The position numbers and the translations under genes are program-made. From NCBI RefSeq assembly GCF_036924595.1, contig NZ_JAZHRV010000001.1, positions 2,790,001 to 2,854,000 on the forward strand: a stretch of DNA of 64,000 nucleotides, read 5' to 3'. This DNA is from Bradyrhizobium algeriense. GTDB taxonomy: Bacteria > Pseudomonadota > Alphaproteobacteria > Rhizobiales > Xanthobacteraceae. Positions within the stretch are counted from its first letter, which is position 1. Each line of letters opens with the position of its first letter. Of the stretch, positions 32,258-42,428 are shown one piece after another. The notes beneath the pieces are model-generated. The model ran no database searches. It worked only from the letters and a program-made list of their open reading frames with translations, and was not told the origin of the DNA.

Positions 32258-35200
32258 TTAGCTACACCCCGTCGTGCTGCCACACGTATCGCACTTCATG
32301 CAGGTCCCGTTCCGCACCAGCGTGAAGTTGCCGCACTCCGAGCACATCTCGCCTTCGTAGCCCTTTGCTTTCGCTTCCGCCCGGCGTTCGGCCTTGCTTG
32401 GGGCGACGGCCACCGCGGCGCTGCCGGCCTTGCTCCACTGCATGGCTTCCAGCCGTTCCGTCGGCGAGAGGTCGTGGCTCGCTTCTTGCTTCAGCGCAAC
32501 CGCGCCTTCGTGGGTGTCTGCGAGGCGGGCGCTGGGGCCGTGGCCGGCGATCGCGGTGACGTTGTGGGAGCCGCGTGCGTCGGCATCGACGCCGCGCATG
32601 ACGACCAGATTATCCGTGCGCGAGCGGGTCAGGCCCTTGGACAGATATTTGGTGGCCTGGTGGCTGTCGGACGGCTCCTTGCCTTCCTCGACGCCTTTGC
32701 CCATCGCGTCGAAGTTCGACTCGCTGGGATCGACGTGCGCGAGATCGAAGCGCGACATGTAGCTGACCGCGAGTTCGCGGAACACATAGTCGAGGATCGA
32801 GGTCGCATACTTGATCGAGTCGTTGCCCTGCACGGGGCCCGCCGGCTCGAAGCGGGTGAAGGTGAAGGCGTCGACATATTCCTCCAGCGGCACGCCGTAC
32901 TGAAGACCCAGCGAAACCGCGATGGCGAAGTTGTTGATGAAGGAGCGGAGCGCCGCGCCTTCCTTGTGCATGTCGATGAAGATCTCGCCGAGACGGCCGT
33001 CGTCATACTCGCCGGTGCGCAAGTAGACCTTGTGGCCGCCGACGACCGCCTTCTGGGTGTAGCCCTTGCGGCGATCCGGCATTTTTTCGCGCTCGCGCAT
33101 CACCACGATACGTTCGACCAGTTTCTCGACGATCTTTTCCGAGACCTGGGCGGCACGCGCGGCCATCGGCTTCTCGTAATACGCCTCGGTCGCATCGTCC
33201 TCGTCGTCATCATCGCTGATGAGCTGCGAGTTAAGGGGTTGGCTCAGCTTCGAGCCGTCGCGGTAGAGCGCGTTGGCCTTCAGCGCGAGCTTCCAGGACA
33301 GCAAATACGCCGCCTTGCAATCGTCGACGGTGGCGTCGTTCGGCATGTTGATGGTCTTCGAGATCGCACCTGAGATGAACGGCTGCGAGGCCGCCATCAT
33401 GCGGATGTGGCTCTCGACCGACAGATAACGTTTTCCAATTTTGCCGCAGGGGTTGGCGCAGTCGAACACCGCATAATGTTCTGCCTTGAGGTGGGGAGCT
33501 CCCTCGACCGTCATCGCGCCGCAGATGTGCACGTTGGCGGCCTCGATCTCGCGTTTTGTAAACCCGAGCGCGGCGAGCAGGTCGAAGCCGGGGGCTGCGA
33601 TCGCTTCCGGTGCGACGTTGAGCGTGTCGCGCAAAAAGTCTTCGCCAAAGGTCCACTTGTTGAAGGCGAACTTGATGTCGAACGCGGTCGGCAGCGCCTT
33701 CTCCACCTTGGCCAGCGCTTCGTCGGTGAAGCCTTTGGCCTTCAGGGTCGAAACGTTGATGCCGGGCGAATTGGAGAGCGAGCCGTGGCCGACGGCGTAG
33801 GCCTCGATCTCCGCGATATCGGCCTCACTATAGCCGAGCGTCCGCAGCGCCACGGGGACGGCCTGGTTGATGATCTTCCAGTAGCCGCCGCCGGCGAGCT
33901 TCTTGAACTTCACCAGCGCGAAGTCAGGCTCGATGCCTGTCGTGTCGCAATCCATCACGAGGCCGATGGTGCCGGTCGGTGCCACCACGGTGGTCTGCGC
34001 GTTGCGGTAGCCGTTGAGCTCGCCGAGTTCGAGCGCCTTGTCCCAGGCCGCTTTGGCGTGGGTGATGATGTCGGCCTGCGGGCAGGAGGCGTGATCGAGT
34101 GGCACGGGATTGACCGCCAGCGCCTCATAGCCACGGCTCTCGCCATGCGCCGCGCGGCGATGGTTGCGGATCACGCGCAGCATGTGCTGGGTGTTCTTCT
34201 TGTAGCCGGGGAAGGGGCCCAATTCCTTGGCCATCTCGGCCGAGGTGGCATACGCGACGCCGGTCATGATCGCGGTCAGCGCGCCGCACAGCGAGCGGCC
34301 TTCCTTGCTGTCATAAGGAAGCCCCATGGTCATCAGCAGGCCGCCGATGTTGGCGAAGCCGAGGCCCAGCGTGCGGAACTCGTAGGAGAGTTCGGCGATC
34401 GCCTTCGACGGGAACTGCGCCATCATGACGGAGATTTCGAGCACGATGGTCCAGAGCCGGCACAGATGCTCGTAGGATTCGACGTCGAACCGTTTTGTGG
34501 TGGTCGAATAGAACGTGATCAGGTTGGCGGAGGCGAGGTTACACGCCGTGTCGTCCAGGAACATGTATTCCGAGCACGGGTTCGACGCGCGGATGTCGCC
34601 GGACGACTTGCAGGTGTGCCAGTCGTTCATGGTGGTGTTGAAGTGCAGGCCGGGATCGGCGGACGCCCAGGCGGCGTGGCCGATCTTCTCCCAGAGCTCG
34701 CGGGCCTTGAGAGTTTTTGTAATTTTCTTGTTGGTGCGGCCGATCAGGTTCCAGTCGCCGTCGGTTTCCACCGCGCGAAGGAAATCGTCCTTCAGCGAGA
34801 CCGAGTTGTTGGAGTTCTGGCCTGATACCGTGAGGTAGGCTTCCGAATCCCAATCGGTGTCGTAGGTCGGGAAGTCGATGTCCTTGTAGCCTTGCTTCGC
34901 GAACTGGATGACGCGCTTGATCACGTTGTCGGACACCAGCGCACGGCGCGCGAGCTTGATCTCGCGGCGGAGCGCCGGGTTCTTCTCGGGATCGAAGCAG
35001 TCGTCGCCGCTTCCTTCGCAGTTCACGCAGGCCTTCAGCACGGCCTTGAGGTGCTTCTGGTTGATCTTGGAGCCGGTGACGAGCGCGGCAACCTTCTGCT
35101 CCTCCTTCACCTTCCAGTCGATATAGGTCTCGATGTCAGGATGGTCGGCGTCGACCACGACCATCTTGGCCGCGCGGCGCGTGGTGCCGCCGCTCTTGAT

Positions 35201-36001
35201 GGCGCCCGCGGCACGGTCGCCGATCTTCAGAAAACTCATCAGGCCGGACGAGCGGCCGCCGCCGGAAAGCTTTTCGCCTTCGCCGCGCAGGCGCGAGAAG
35301 TTGGAGCCGGTGCCGGAGCCGTATTTGAACAGGCGCGCCTCACGCACCCAGAGGTCCATGATGCCGCCCTCGTTGACGAGGTCGTCACCCACGCCCTGAA
35401 TAAAGCAAGCGTGCGGCTGCGGATGCTCGTAAGCCGACTTCGATTTGGTCAGTTTGCCGGTGAACGGGTCGACGTAATAATGGCCCTGGCCGGGGCCATC
35501 GACGCCGTAGGCCCAGTGCAAGCCGGTGTTGAACCACTGCGGCGAGTTCGGCGCGACCATCTGTTTTGCGAGCATGAAGCGCAGCTCGTCGAAGAACGCC
35601 TGTGCGTCCTCTTCCGTGGAGAAATAGTTGCCCTTCCAGCCCCAATAGGTCCAGCAGCCGGCGAGGCGGTCGAACACCTGTTTTGCACTCAACTCGCTGA
35701 CGAATCGCTCGGATTCGGGGAGGAGGGCGAGCGCCTCGGTGTCGGGCACCGAGCGCCACAGCCAGGACGGCACGGTCTCTTCCTCGACCTTCTTCAGGCG
35801 CGCGGCGACGCCGGCCTTGCGGAAATACTTCTGCGCCAGCACGTCGGAGGCGACCTGCGACCAGAACTGGGGCACTTCGACATTTTCCAGCCGGAACACG
35901 ATCGAACCGTCGGGGTTGCGGATCTCCGATGTCGTCAGCCTGAAATCAATCCCTGCATAGGGTGACTGGCCGGAAGTGGTGTTGCGTCGTTCGATTCGCA
36001 T
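32258..36001 (-). CDS. nrdJ: Vitamin-B12-dependent (class II) ribonucleoside-diphosphate reductase
   Basis: 1247 residues from the ATG at 36001, the usual size for the long alphaproteobacterial NrdJ. It converts ribonucleotides to deoxyribonucleotides with adenosylcobalamin and needs no oxygen-dependent radical subunit. Seen are the catalytic-domain stretches NSPQWFNTG and [16 protein letters not shown], the [21 protein letters not shown] radical-site region, [32 protein letters not shown], and a C-terminal zinc ribbon [22 protein letters not shown] ending CS. The frame is open upstream to 36256, but those residues do not look like NrdJ. Confidence 0.95.
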   Translation of the reverse strand: MRIERRNTTSGQSPYAGIDFRLTTSEIRNPDGSIVFRLENVEVPQFWSQVASDVLAQKYFRKAGVAARLKKVEEETVPSWLWRSVPDTEALALLPESERFVSELSAKQVFDRLAGCWTYWGWKGNYFSTEEDAQAFFDELRFMLAKQMVAPNSPQWFNTGLHWAYGVDGPGQGHYYVDPFTGKLTKSKSAYEHPQPHACFIQGVGDDLVNEGGIMDLWVREARLFKYGSGTGSNFSRLRGEGEKLSGGGRSSGLMSFLKIGDRAAGAIKSGGTTRRAAKMVVVDADHPDIETYIDWKVKEEQKVAALVTGSKINQKHLKAVLKACVNCEGSGDDCFDPEKNPALRREIKLARRALVSDNVIKRVIQFAKQGYKDIDFPTYDTDWDSEAYLTVSGQNSNNSVSLKDDFLRAVETDGDWNLIGRTNKKITKTLKARELWEKIGHAAWASADPGLHFNTTMNDWHTCKSSGDIRASNPCSEYMFLDDTACNLASANLITFYSTTTKRFDVESYEHLCRLWTIVLEISVMMAQFPSKAIAELSYEFRTLGLGFANIGGLLMTMGLPYDSKEGRSLCGALTAIMTGVAYATSAEMAKELGPFPGYKKNTQHMLRVIRNHRRAAHGESRGYEALAVNPVPLDHASCPQADIITHAKAAWDKALELGELNGYRNAQTTVVAPTGTIGLVMDCDTTGIEPDFALVKFKKLAGGGYWKIINQAVPVALRTLGYSEADIAEIEAYAVGHGSLSNSPGINVSTLKAKGFTDEALAKVEKALPTAFDIKFAFNKWTFGEDFLRDTLNVAPEAIAAPGFDLLAALGFTKREIEAANVHICGAMTVEGAPHLKAEHYAVFDCANPCGKIGKRYLSVESHIRMMAASQPFISGAISKTINMPNDATVDDCKAAYLLSWKLALKANALYRDGSKLSQPLNSQLISDDDDEDDATEAYYEKPMAARAAQVSEKIVEKLVERIVVMREREKMPDRRKGYTQKAVVGGHKVYLRTGEYDDGRLGEIFIDMHKEGAALRSFINNFAIAVSLGLQYGVPLEEYVDAFTFTRFEPAGPVQGNDSIKYATSILDYVFRELAVSYMSRFDLAHVDPSESNFDAMGKGVEEGKEPSDSHQATKYLSKGLTRSRTDNLVVMRGVDADARGSHNVTAIAGHGPSARLADTHEGAVALKQEASHDLSPTERLEAMQWSKAGSAAVAVAPSKAERRAEAKAKGYEGEMCSECGNFTLVRNGTCMKCDTCGSTTGCS

Positions 36002-36715
36002 AGGTCGTGCCCCGTCTTCTTGCCCGGTCCGCTTTTCGCGGTTGCCGGATGTTGTCAGTGAGCGAACCTTCGGCACCAAGGTTGAAGACAACCTTGGGCC
36101 TGAGATCCGCCAGTTCGACCGGTGGACCCGGCCCTGTTTCTGTCTTCGCCACCCCATGGTCCCGCCGATCGACGGGGCCAATCCCAACTCAACGCCGTAA
36201 CTTGCCGCCTTGAGCCATTCGGCTCGTTTTTTCAGCGCCGGATCGCCCCCGTTCACGGGCAGACGAGCCCTCGATCCGTGCCTCGACCGGCTGACGGAGT
36301 GCTCGCTCTGGAACCCGTTTGGAAGCGTCCGGCGGGACCCAAAACTTAACTCGCGCCGTCCAGCAAAGAGGCTAGGCCAAACCCGTCGCGCCCGTCAAGG
36401 ACTAGTACGAGTTCCTGAATCAAATACTAAATATGGTGGAAAGTGAGGGAAAACAGGGGGTGATCGCGCGCCTGTGATGGGCCCAAGTATCAGTGAGTCC
36501 TCAGGGATTCCCAAGGGAAAAAATTTTGTTCGGAGGTGTGGAAACCAGCTTCGTCCCGCTGTTCACAGGGCAGGTATTTTTTCGCCATTCGGGATTGCGT
36601 TGATGAGACTCACGTGTGGCTACGGGGAGGGGAGGTCTGGCATGTCCGCGCACCCGTGGTCGCGGCCGCCGATAAGCGGCAAGGTGACCGCCGATTCCAC
36701 CCTTTGCCGGGCTCC
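36002..36715. other. Long 5' region between nrdJ and an EamA gene
   Basis: This 714-bp gap separates divergent genes. Frames through it are antisense or have no ribosome site. It probably holds the promoters of both genes and a long nrdJ leader. An AT-rich patch lies at 36420-36440. I could not identify a cobalamin riboswitch by eye. Confidence 0.5.
36424..36439. promoter_or_regulatory. Candidate NrdR box
   Basis: atactaaatatggtgg agrees with the NrdR consensus ACACwATATATwGTGT at about 12 of 16 positions and lies upstream of nrdJ in an otherwise GC-rich region. No convincing second box at the usual 31-bp spacing was found, so this is tentative. Confidence 0.3.
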
Positions 36716-37612
36716 ATGACAGAATCAAAACCCACCGCGCCGGCGCGGATCGCGCCCGCAGGCCTGATGTTCCTCGCCATCACCTCAGTGGGCTGGGGTT
36801 TTAACTGGCCCGTCACGAAGTACCTGTTGAGCGAGTTGCCGCCGCTGACCTTGCGCGGCTCGACCGGCGTGATCGGTGCGGCACTGCTGGCCGTGCTGGC
36901 GCTGGCGCGCTCCCAGAGCCTGAGGGTCGAGCGGCATTTATGGCCGCGGCTGATGCTGGCGGCGCTGCTCAACGTCACCGGCTGGATGGTGCTGATGGGG
37001 TTGGCGCTATTGTGGCTGCCGGCCAGCGAAACCGCGCTGATCGCCTACACCATGCCGGTATGGGCCTCGCTGCTGGCCTGGCCGGTGCTCGGCGAGCGGC
37101 CGACCATTTTGCGCACGGTGGCGCTGGTGATGGCATTTGCGGGGCTCGCCGCCATCATGGGGGGCAACGGCATCACTGCCACGACCGAAAAACTGCCGGG
37201 CATGGTGATGGCGATCGGCGGCGCGTTCGGTTTTGCGCTCGGCACCGTGCTGGCGAAGAAACTGCCGGTGCCGCTGCCGCCGATCCCGGCCGCGGCCTGG
37301 CAGATCGGACTGGGATGTTTCCCGATCGTCATCATCGGTCTCGCCGTCGAGACCACGCATATCGATGATGTGACAGGGCTCGGCTGGTGGCTGCTGGTCT
37401 ATGCAACCGTGATCCAGTTCTGCATCGCCTATGTGAGCTGGTTCGCCGCGCTCGCCCGCCTGCCTGCGTCTGTCGCGGCGATCGGCACCATGGCGGTGCC
37501 CGTGATCGGCGTCGTCGCATCGGCGGTCGCGCTGGGCGAGCCGCTCGGGCTGACGCAGATTGTGGCACTGGTGTTCACGCTGGCCGGTGTAGTACTGGCG
37601 ACAAGGTCGTAG
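36716..37612 (+). CDS. EamA/DMT-family transporter
   Basis: 298 residues from the ATG at 36716, with ten predicted helices in two EamA halves. The first starts LMFLAITSVGWGFNWPVTKYLLSELPP, and the second has AAAWQIGLGCFPIVIIGLAV and ends ALGEPLGLTQIVALVFTLAGVVLATRS. The family exports small metabolites or amino acids. It is a close paralogue of the transporter at 46267 (shared ITSVGWG.N.P and PVWA.LAWP.LGER motifs). The frame is open upstream, and the ribosome site is weak. Confidence 0.85.
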   Translation: MTESKPTAPARIAPAGLMFLAITSVGWGFNWPVTKYLLSELPPLTLRGSTGVIGAALLAVLALARSQSLRVERHLWPRLMLAALLNVTGWMVLMGLALLWLPASETALIAYTMPVWASLLAWPVLGERPTILRTVALVMAFAGLAAIMGGNGITATTEKLPGMVMAIGGAFGFALGTVLAKKLPVPLPPIPAAAWQIGLGCFPIVIIGLAVETTHIDDVTGLGWWLLVYATVIQFCIAYVSWFAALARLPASVAAIGTMAVPVIGVVASAVALGEPLGLTQIVALVFTLAGVVLATRS

Positions 37613-37644
37613 CCGGCAGGCAACCCCGGCGTGTGAGTCCCGGA

Positions 37645-39063
37645 ATGGAAGCAACAGGCATGCAGCAGGACCCGGGGCGCGAGGGATGGCGATCGCTGCT
37701 CAGATGGGAATGGATACCGACGCTCGGGATCCTGCTGGGCGGCGTGCTGCTTCAATCGATGAATGTCCTGATGCTGACGACCGTGCTGCCGTCCATCGTC
37801 GGTGAACTGGGCGGCGTCACCATGTTGAGTTGGCCGACAACCGCATTTCTTGCGTCATCCATTGTCGCGGCGAGCTGTGCCGGCATGCTCGCGGCTGCGG
37901 TCGGTCCCCGCGCGGCCTACTGCGCCGGGGTAGCGACATTCGGTCTCGGAGCGCTGCTTTGCTCGCTCGCGCCAACAATGGGCTGGATCGTTGTCGGCCG
38001 CTTGGTACAGGGATTCGGCGGTGGTCTGGAGGCGGCCGCAGCCTATGTCGCGGTGCGAGCGACTTTCCCGGAAGCCGTCTGGTCACGGACGATTGCATTG
38101 ATGTCGACCAGCTGGAGCATGTCCGTCTTGCTGGGGCCGCTGGTCGGGGGAATGTTCGCCCGCTTCGGCAATTGGCGCGGCGCGTTCGTCGCGACCGCGA
38201 TCGTCGCCGGCATATTGGCGGTCAGCGCCTATGTCATCCTGTCGCCGGGCACGTCGGAACGCCGGACGCCCGCTGCAGGCCTGCCGGCCGGACGCGTCGC
38301 ATTGATCTGGCTCGCAATCGCCGCGATGTCTTCAGCCTCGATCGTCGAATCGTCGTTGGCCAAAGCCGGCCTGATCGTCCTTGCGATTGGCGCGCTGGCG
38401 GCGATGCTGCGGCTTGATCGTGTCGCGGCGGCGCCGCTGCTGCCGAGCGATGCGTTTTCATTGTATACGCCGACCGGCGTTGGGTTATGGCTGGCGCTGC
38501 TGCTTTGCATCACCTTCAGCCCGTTGCAGATATACGTGCCGATCTTCCTGCAGCACTTGCGCGGACTGGATCCGCTGGCGGCCGGTTTCATGGTTGCAAG
38601 CGGCTCGCTGGGATGGACGATCGCTTCCCTTGTCACGGCCGGCGCATCCGGGTCATGGCCGGACCGGCTCATGCTGGCCGGACCGGTGGTGATGGGCATC
38701 GGCCTGATGGCGATCGCGTCACTGCTCCCAAGCTCTGCGGCGACGCTGGCCTTGATCCCGGCCATCGTCGCACTGGGGATGGGCATCGGCCAATGCTGGC
38801 CCTTTGTCGCCCACCGGATCATGAGCGGCGCCAAGGCGGGTGATGAGGTCGTCGCGGCCTCCGCGGTCCCCACCGTCCAGCAGACCGGGTTTGCCCTGGG
38901 CGCGGCGCTCGCGGGGCTGGTTGCAAATGCCAGTGGATTCTCCGCCGGGGCCACGGATGAAAGCATGATGCACGTGGCGTTCTGGGTGCCGGCAAGCTTC
39001 GCCGTTCCGGCGATCATCGCCTGCCTGGCGAGTTTACGGCTGCGGCATCTGCGGAAGCTCTGA
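37645..39063 (+). CDS. MFS transporter
   Basis: 472 residues, with a start at 37645 (a second ATG is at 37660). Around 12-14 helices are visible. After helix 1 the sequence has LLQSMNVLMLTTVLPSIVGELGG, typical of drug:H+ antiporters (DHA2-like), and GRLVQGFGGGLEAAAAYVAVRATFPEA resembles the conserved loop and helix-4 region. It lies 32 bp after the EamA gene in the same direction, so the two may share a transcript. The substrate is unknown; efflux is likely. Confidence 0.83.
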   Translation: MEATGMQQDPGREGWRSLLRWEWIPTLGILLGGVLLQSMNVLMLTTVLPSIVGELGGVTMLSWPTTAFLASSIVAASCAGMLAAAVGPRAAYCAGVATFGLGALLCSLAPTMGWIVVGRLVQGFGGGLEAAAAYVAVRATFPEAVWSRTIALMSTSWSMSVLLGPLVGGMFARFGNWRGAFVATAIVAGILAVSAYVILSPGTSERRTPAAGLPAGRVALIWLAIAAMSSASIVESSLAKAGLIVLAIGALAAMLRLDRVAAAPLLPSDAFSLYTPTGVGLWLALLLCITFSPLQIYVPIFLQHLRGLDPLAAGFMVASGSLGWTIASLVTAGASGSWPDRLMLAGPVVMGIGLMAIASLLPSSAATLALIPAIVALGMGIGQCWPFVAHRIMSGAKAGDEVVAASAVPTVQQTGFALGAALAGLVANASGFSAGATDESMMHVAFWVPASFAVPAIIACLASLRLRHLRKL

Positions 39064-39250
39064 GGTAGTTTCGCGGGGCGGCGTCGTGCAGGAGACGCGG
39101 GCCTAGGAATACCTCCCTTTTATTTCCGTCTTGGCAGGCCGCTATGTGATTGTAGCGCCTATCAATTCGTTGTATGCCACGGACGAAATTTCGGCCCGCC
39201 CCGGGACGGACCTCCAAGAAAATCCCCGCATCATTTGTGAAAGAGAGAGT

Positions 39251-40312
39251 ATGGCGCGCAACATTTTGATCCTTGGAGCCTCGTACGGCTCCTTGCTGGC
39301 GACGAAGCTTTTGATGGCGGGGCACAACGTGACTCTGGTTTGCCGGATGAAGACGGCGGACCTCATCAATCGCGACGGCACCGAAGTTCGCATCAAGCTG
39401 CGCGACGAGGCGGTGCACCGCGCGATCTTCTCGCGCGATCTGCCCGGCAAACTGGACGCCACCACGCCCGCCGAGGTCGATCTTTCGCGCTACGATCTGG
39501 TCGGCCTTGCGATGCAGGAGCCGCAATACACCAACCATACGATCCGCGTTCTGATGATCAAGATCGCCGAGGCGAAACTGCCCTGTCTTTCGATCATGAA
39601 CATGCCGCCCTTGCCCTATCTCAAGCGGATCCCGGCGCTGGCGGATATGGACCTGGAGGAGGCGTATACCAATGCGCTGGTGTGGGAGCGGTTCAAGCCG
39701 GGACTGGTGTCGCTGTGTTCGCCCGATCCGCAGGCCTTCCGCCCGCCGGAAGAGGCGGCGAACGTCCTTCATGTCGGCCTGCCGACCAACTTCAAGGCCG
39801 CCGCCTTTGAAGACCCGCAGCACAACAAGATGCTGCGGGAACTCGAAGCCGATATCGACGCGGTGACGCTGGACGGCAAGGACGTTCCGGTGAAGCTCAA
39901 AGTGTTCGACTCGCTGTTCGTACCCTTGGCCAAATGGTCGATGCTGCTGACCGGCAATTACCGCTGCATCACGCCGCACGAGCCGCAGTCGATCCGCGAC
40001 GCCGTGCACGGCGACCTGAAACTCTCGCAGTCGATCTATGACCACGTCGACGGCATCGCCCGGCGTCTGGGCGCCGACCCGGCGGATCAGGTGCCGTTCG
40101 AGAAATATGCCAAGGCGGCGGAAAGCCTGCTCAAGCCGTCATCGGCGGCCCGTGCGGTTGCCGCCGGAGCGCCCTTCATCGAGCGGGTCGACCTCCTGGT
40201 AAAGCTGATTTCGCATGAGCTTGGCGCGCCCAATGCCGAGATCGACCGCACGGTGCAGACCGTCGATCAAAAACTGAACGAGAAGATCGTGGTGGGCGGA
40301 TCCGGCGCGTAG
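39251..40312 (+). CDS. Ketopantoate-reductase-like Rossmann protein
   Basis: 353 residues from the ATG at 39251 behind AAAGAGAGAGT. The N-terminus MARNILILGASYGSLLATKLLMAGHNVTLVCR is a dinucleotide-binding fold with GASYGS where PanE has GAGAVG. The body is only loosely like ApbA/PanE; the catalytic Lys pattern of the family is not obvious. I treat it as a member of the ApbA-like superfamily with an unknown substrate. It is a single gene. Confidence 0.7.
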   Translation: MARNILILGASYGSLLATKLLMAGHNVTLVCRMKTADLINRDGTEVRIKLRDEAVHRAIFSRDLPGKLDATTPAEVDLSRYDLVGLAMQEPQYTNHTIRVLMIKIAEAKLPCLSIMNMPPLPYLKRIPALADMDLEEAYTNALVWERFKPGLVSLCSPDPQAFRPPEEAANVLHVGLPTNFKAAAFEDPQHNKMLRELEADIDAVTLDGKDVPVKLKVFDSLFVPLAKWSMLLTGNYRCITPHEPQSIRDAVHGDLKLSQSIYDHVDGIARRLGADPADQVPFEKYAKAAESLLKPSSAARAVAAGAPFIERVDLLVKLISHELGAPNAEIDRTVQTVDQKLNEKIVVGGSGA

Positions 40313-40419
40313 TGACGAGTGCGCGATCGCGCTTCGAGAACGGCGCGCCAGCATAGGCTGGCGCGCAAGAACATGCATGCTAAGAATTGAAGGCTGTGCA
40401 AGTTCTCGAAAATATCGCA

Positions 40420-40935
40420 ATGCCCGGCGTCATCGCCGCCCTTCAATATGCGACCGCGGTCACGTTCCTGGTCATCGGTCTGGCAGCCTATCGGTACGGC
40501 GCCGCTGGCCAGCGTGCTGCCGAGACCGCAGTGACCAGACAGGGCTTCCCGGTTGAGATTCTTTCGCGGCACCGGGTGCGGATCGAAGAGAGCCTTGCAG
40601 AGCTCATGCTCCCCTTGGGGATAAGCGTAGTCCTCGCGACGCTCGCCACGCTCAACCTGACCGCGCCCTATATCGGCCGTATAGCGACTTGGATCATCCA
40701 TCCGATCCTTCTCATCGCCGGGGGATTCATCACCGCCGGCCAGGTGTTCACGGTCCGGTTCGTGGAGGCCGAGTTTCGGAAGTCTCAAGACCCCGACGCC
40801 CGGGCGGTCGACGTCAGGGACGTCATCAACGCCGCATCCGCCGTCTTCCCGGTCTGGCTGCGTCCCATGATCGTGACCCGCTTTGTCCTCGTGACGCTCG
40901 GCTCGGCCCTGATTCTGTTGCTGACGGCCGGTTAG
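40420..40935 (+). CDS. Hypothetical membrane protein, about 171 aa
   Basis: The start is uncertain: ATG at 40420 or TTG at 40387, neither with a good ribosome site. There are about four hydrophobic stretches (IAALQYATAVTFLVIGLAAY, LMLPLGISVVLATLATLNL, WIIHPILLIAGGFITAGQVFTV and FVLVTLGSALILLL). A charged cytoplasmic loop (RVRIEESLAE) and EFRKSQDPDARAVDVRD lie between them. No family is recognised. REP-like sequence is absent here. Confidence 0.65.
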   Translation: MPGVIAALQYATAVTFLVIGLAAYRYGAAGQRAAETAVTRQGFPVEILSRHRVRIEESLAELMLPLGISVVLATLATLNLTAPYIGRIATWIIHPILLIAGGFITAGQVFTVRFVEAEFRKSQDPDARAVDVRDVINAASAVFPVWLRPMIVTRFVLVTLGSALILLLTAG

Positions 40936-41158
40936 AGATGTGGAGCCGCGACATCTGGTTTTCGGTCAGCGCGTTTAGCGGATAGAGGACGAGAGCGCGA
41001 AATCGCCCGCTTTGAAGAGCGTAAGATACGGCGCTCTGTCAGGGGGGCAGCGTTCTCTTTGTTTGAGCATGATCTCGGTGCAAACTGGCTGCGCTTGTCG
41101 CGAGGGGAACCGGTTCCACTTTGCGCTCACGCGGGGCTCTTCGGCTACGGATCATGCC

Positions 41159-41491
41159 CTAGACGTAAACCTGTTTCACCAGTTCGGGCAGGAGCCGTTT
41201 GAGCTGCCCGTGACTGAGAGGGCGCGTCGCGGCGATCTCGGCAAGCCGCCGTTGGACGTGCGGCCATTGATTCGTCTCGCGCGGGTCGGTGTCGCCTTTG
41301 GCGAGATTGCAGGGGTAGCAGGATAGCACACGGTTGCTCCGGCTGTTCTGACCTCCCTTTGAAAGCGGGATGAAGTGGTCGATGCCGGCCTTGACCTTGC
41401 CGTCCCACTTTATCCGCGGGAGTCCAATGTCACAGTAGGCGCAGCGTCCGCCCCAATCGAAATAGCAGCGCTTGTAGGTTACGTCGGCCAT
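41159..41491 (-). CDS. HNH endonuclease family protein
   Basis: 110 residues with a complete HNH zinc-stabilised fold: C17/C20 (RCAYC), the catalytic D38-H39 in IDHFIPLSKGG, N53 (SNRVLSCYPC) and C58/C61 with N62 following. It is a standalone nuclease, not adjacent to a methyltransferase, phage or intein gene. The size fits small HNH proteins of unknown role. A GAGCCAAGGCTA context precedes the ATG. Confidence 0.85.
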   Translation of the reverse strand: MADVTYKRCYFDWGGRCAYCDIGLPRIKWDGKVKAGIDHFIPLSKGGQNSRSNRVLSCYPCNLAKGDTDPRETNQWPHVQRRLAEIAATRPLSHGQLKRLLPELVKQVYV

Positions 41492-41595
41492 TAGCCTTGG
41501 CTCTTCCCCCGAATCCCTTCGTCCAACATCTCACCCTTTCATACATCAAGTCGGAATCGAGAACGACGGCGCAAGAGCAGGGGCTTGCGCCTTGT

Positions 41596-41670
41596 TCACC
41601 CCGCAAGCGCGCGGCGGATCATGTTGGCCAGTTGGGACTTTCGATAAGGCTTGGTCAAGAGCAGCGCGCC
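41596..41670 (-). pseudogene. Duplicated 3' end of the hybrid kinase gene at 43478-45712
   Basis: On the minus strand these 75 bp encode GALLLTKPYRKSQLANMIRRALAG-stop, matching the kinase C-terminus GVLLLTKPYRKSQLANMVRRALTG-stop. Nothing else of the kinase is present. The fragment overlaps, in another frame, the last codons of the MarR gene (41655-42131), so its arrival replaced the original MarR 3' end. Confidence 0.85.
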
Positions 41671-42131
41671 GGTGCCTGCCGACCCCGCAACCCAATCACT
41701 TCATCGAGCTGCGAATGAAGTTCGATGAGGGTATCTTCTCCGAGTGTTTCCTTGATCCGCGTGAAGACACGTTCCCACACGGGAAAGATAGATTCGATCG
41801 TGCGCTCGCCGGCCCGGGTGATGACGACGACTTTCGTGCGAGCGTCTTCCGGCGACCGCGCGACGCGTAGAAGTCCTGCACGCTCGAGCGGCAGAATGCT
41901 TCGCGTCAGCGTAGTGCGGTCCATCAGCACGGCCTGCGCGAGCCTGCTCATGGTCGCGCCCGAATCCCCAAACAGTGCGGCGGCCGCGAGAACCGGCAAC
42001 TGCGACGAGTGCAGCCCGAAGGGCGCTAATTCGTCGTCGTAGAGTTTGGCAAGAACGCGTGAGGCCTGCCGCACACGAAGGGCGGGACACTCCTCGGCCA
42101 TCTGTCGCGCCAACTGAGAGAAATTGGCCAT
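41655..42131 (-). CDS. MarR-family transcriptional regulator (C-terminus altered)
   Basis: 158 residues with a winged-helix MarR domain: LPVLAAAALFGDSGATMSRLAQAVLMDRTTLTRSILPLERAGLLRVARSPEDARTKVVVITRAGE is recognition helix plus wing. The last ~14 residues (VIGLRGRQAPARCS) come from sequence overlapping the kinase fragment and look unrelated to MarR. A perfect palindrome GTGTATACAC lies 6 bp before the ATG, overlapping a TATACA -10, and no ribosome site is visible, so the mRNA may be leaderless and autoregulated. Confidence 0.82.
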   Translation of the reverse strand: MANFSQLARQMAEECPALRVRQASRVLAKLYDDELAPFGLHSSQLPVLAAAALFGDSGATMSRLAQAVLMDRTTLTRSILPLERAGLLRVARSPEDARTKVVVITRAGERTIESIFPVWERVFTRIKETLGEDTLIELHSQLDEVIGLRGRQAPARCS

Positions 42132-42136
42132 TTAAG

Positions 42137-42146
42137 GTGTATACAC
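42137..42146 (-). promoter_or_regulatory. MarR operator/-10 overlap, GTGTATACAC
   Basis: A perfect 10-bp palindrome six bases before the MarR start codon. It includes TATACA, six nucleotides from the ATG, as expected for a leaderless transcript. The same core occurs at 48696 and 49199. Confidence 0.6.
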
Positions 42147-42190
42147 ATATAAAAGATGGATGTCGACAAAGCGAGGAGAAGCCGTAGATA

Positions 42191-42221
42191 TTGACAAATA
42201 AAGTGCATATGCACTTAGAAT
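42191..42221 (+). promoter_or_regulatory. Promoter with 16-bp palindromic operator for the DUF1993 gene
   Basis: TTGACA (42191-42196) and TTAGAAT (42215-42221) bracket a perfect palindrome AAGTGCATATGCACTT at 42201-42216. The operator fills the spacer, so binding by the divergent MarR would block transcription. Its target is the DUF1993 gene starting at 42429; the 200-bp leader between has no gene. Confidence 0.6.
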
Positions 42222-42428
42222 ACACCATTAGACCTTGGGCGGCGCGAACGATTTGGCGAAGGGGCCGCGGGCGCTTCATCAAGGCGCGCGCTCGCGTGGA
42301 CGGCACGAGATCGTTTGGGTTCCGGGTTGCCGAGTCGACGGTGCTTCCAGGCCGCCCAGGCAAGCGGAAGAAGTCATTCTACCGCGCCGCTTGACCTGTC
42401 TGATCCATCAACGAAGGAGGATCCCGTC

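Noticed and set aside
32153..33373. Long plus-strand open frames over nrdJ (32153-33373, 33407-34825 and 34892-35965)
   Set aside because: They are antisense to the clearly conserved nrdJ, have no family motifs and follow from its high GC at third positions.
36002..36256. 85-codon N-terminal extension of nrdJ
   Set aside because: The extra residues do not resemble NrdJ, and the ATG at 36001 starts at the usual MRIERR-type N-terminus.
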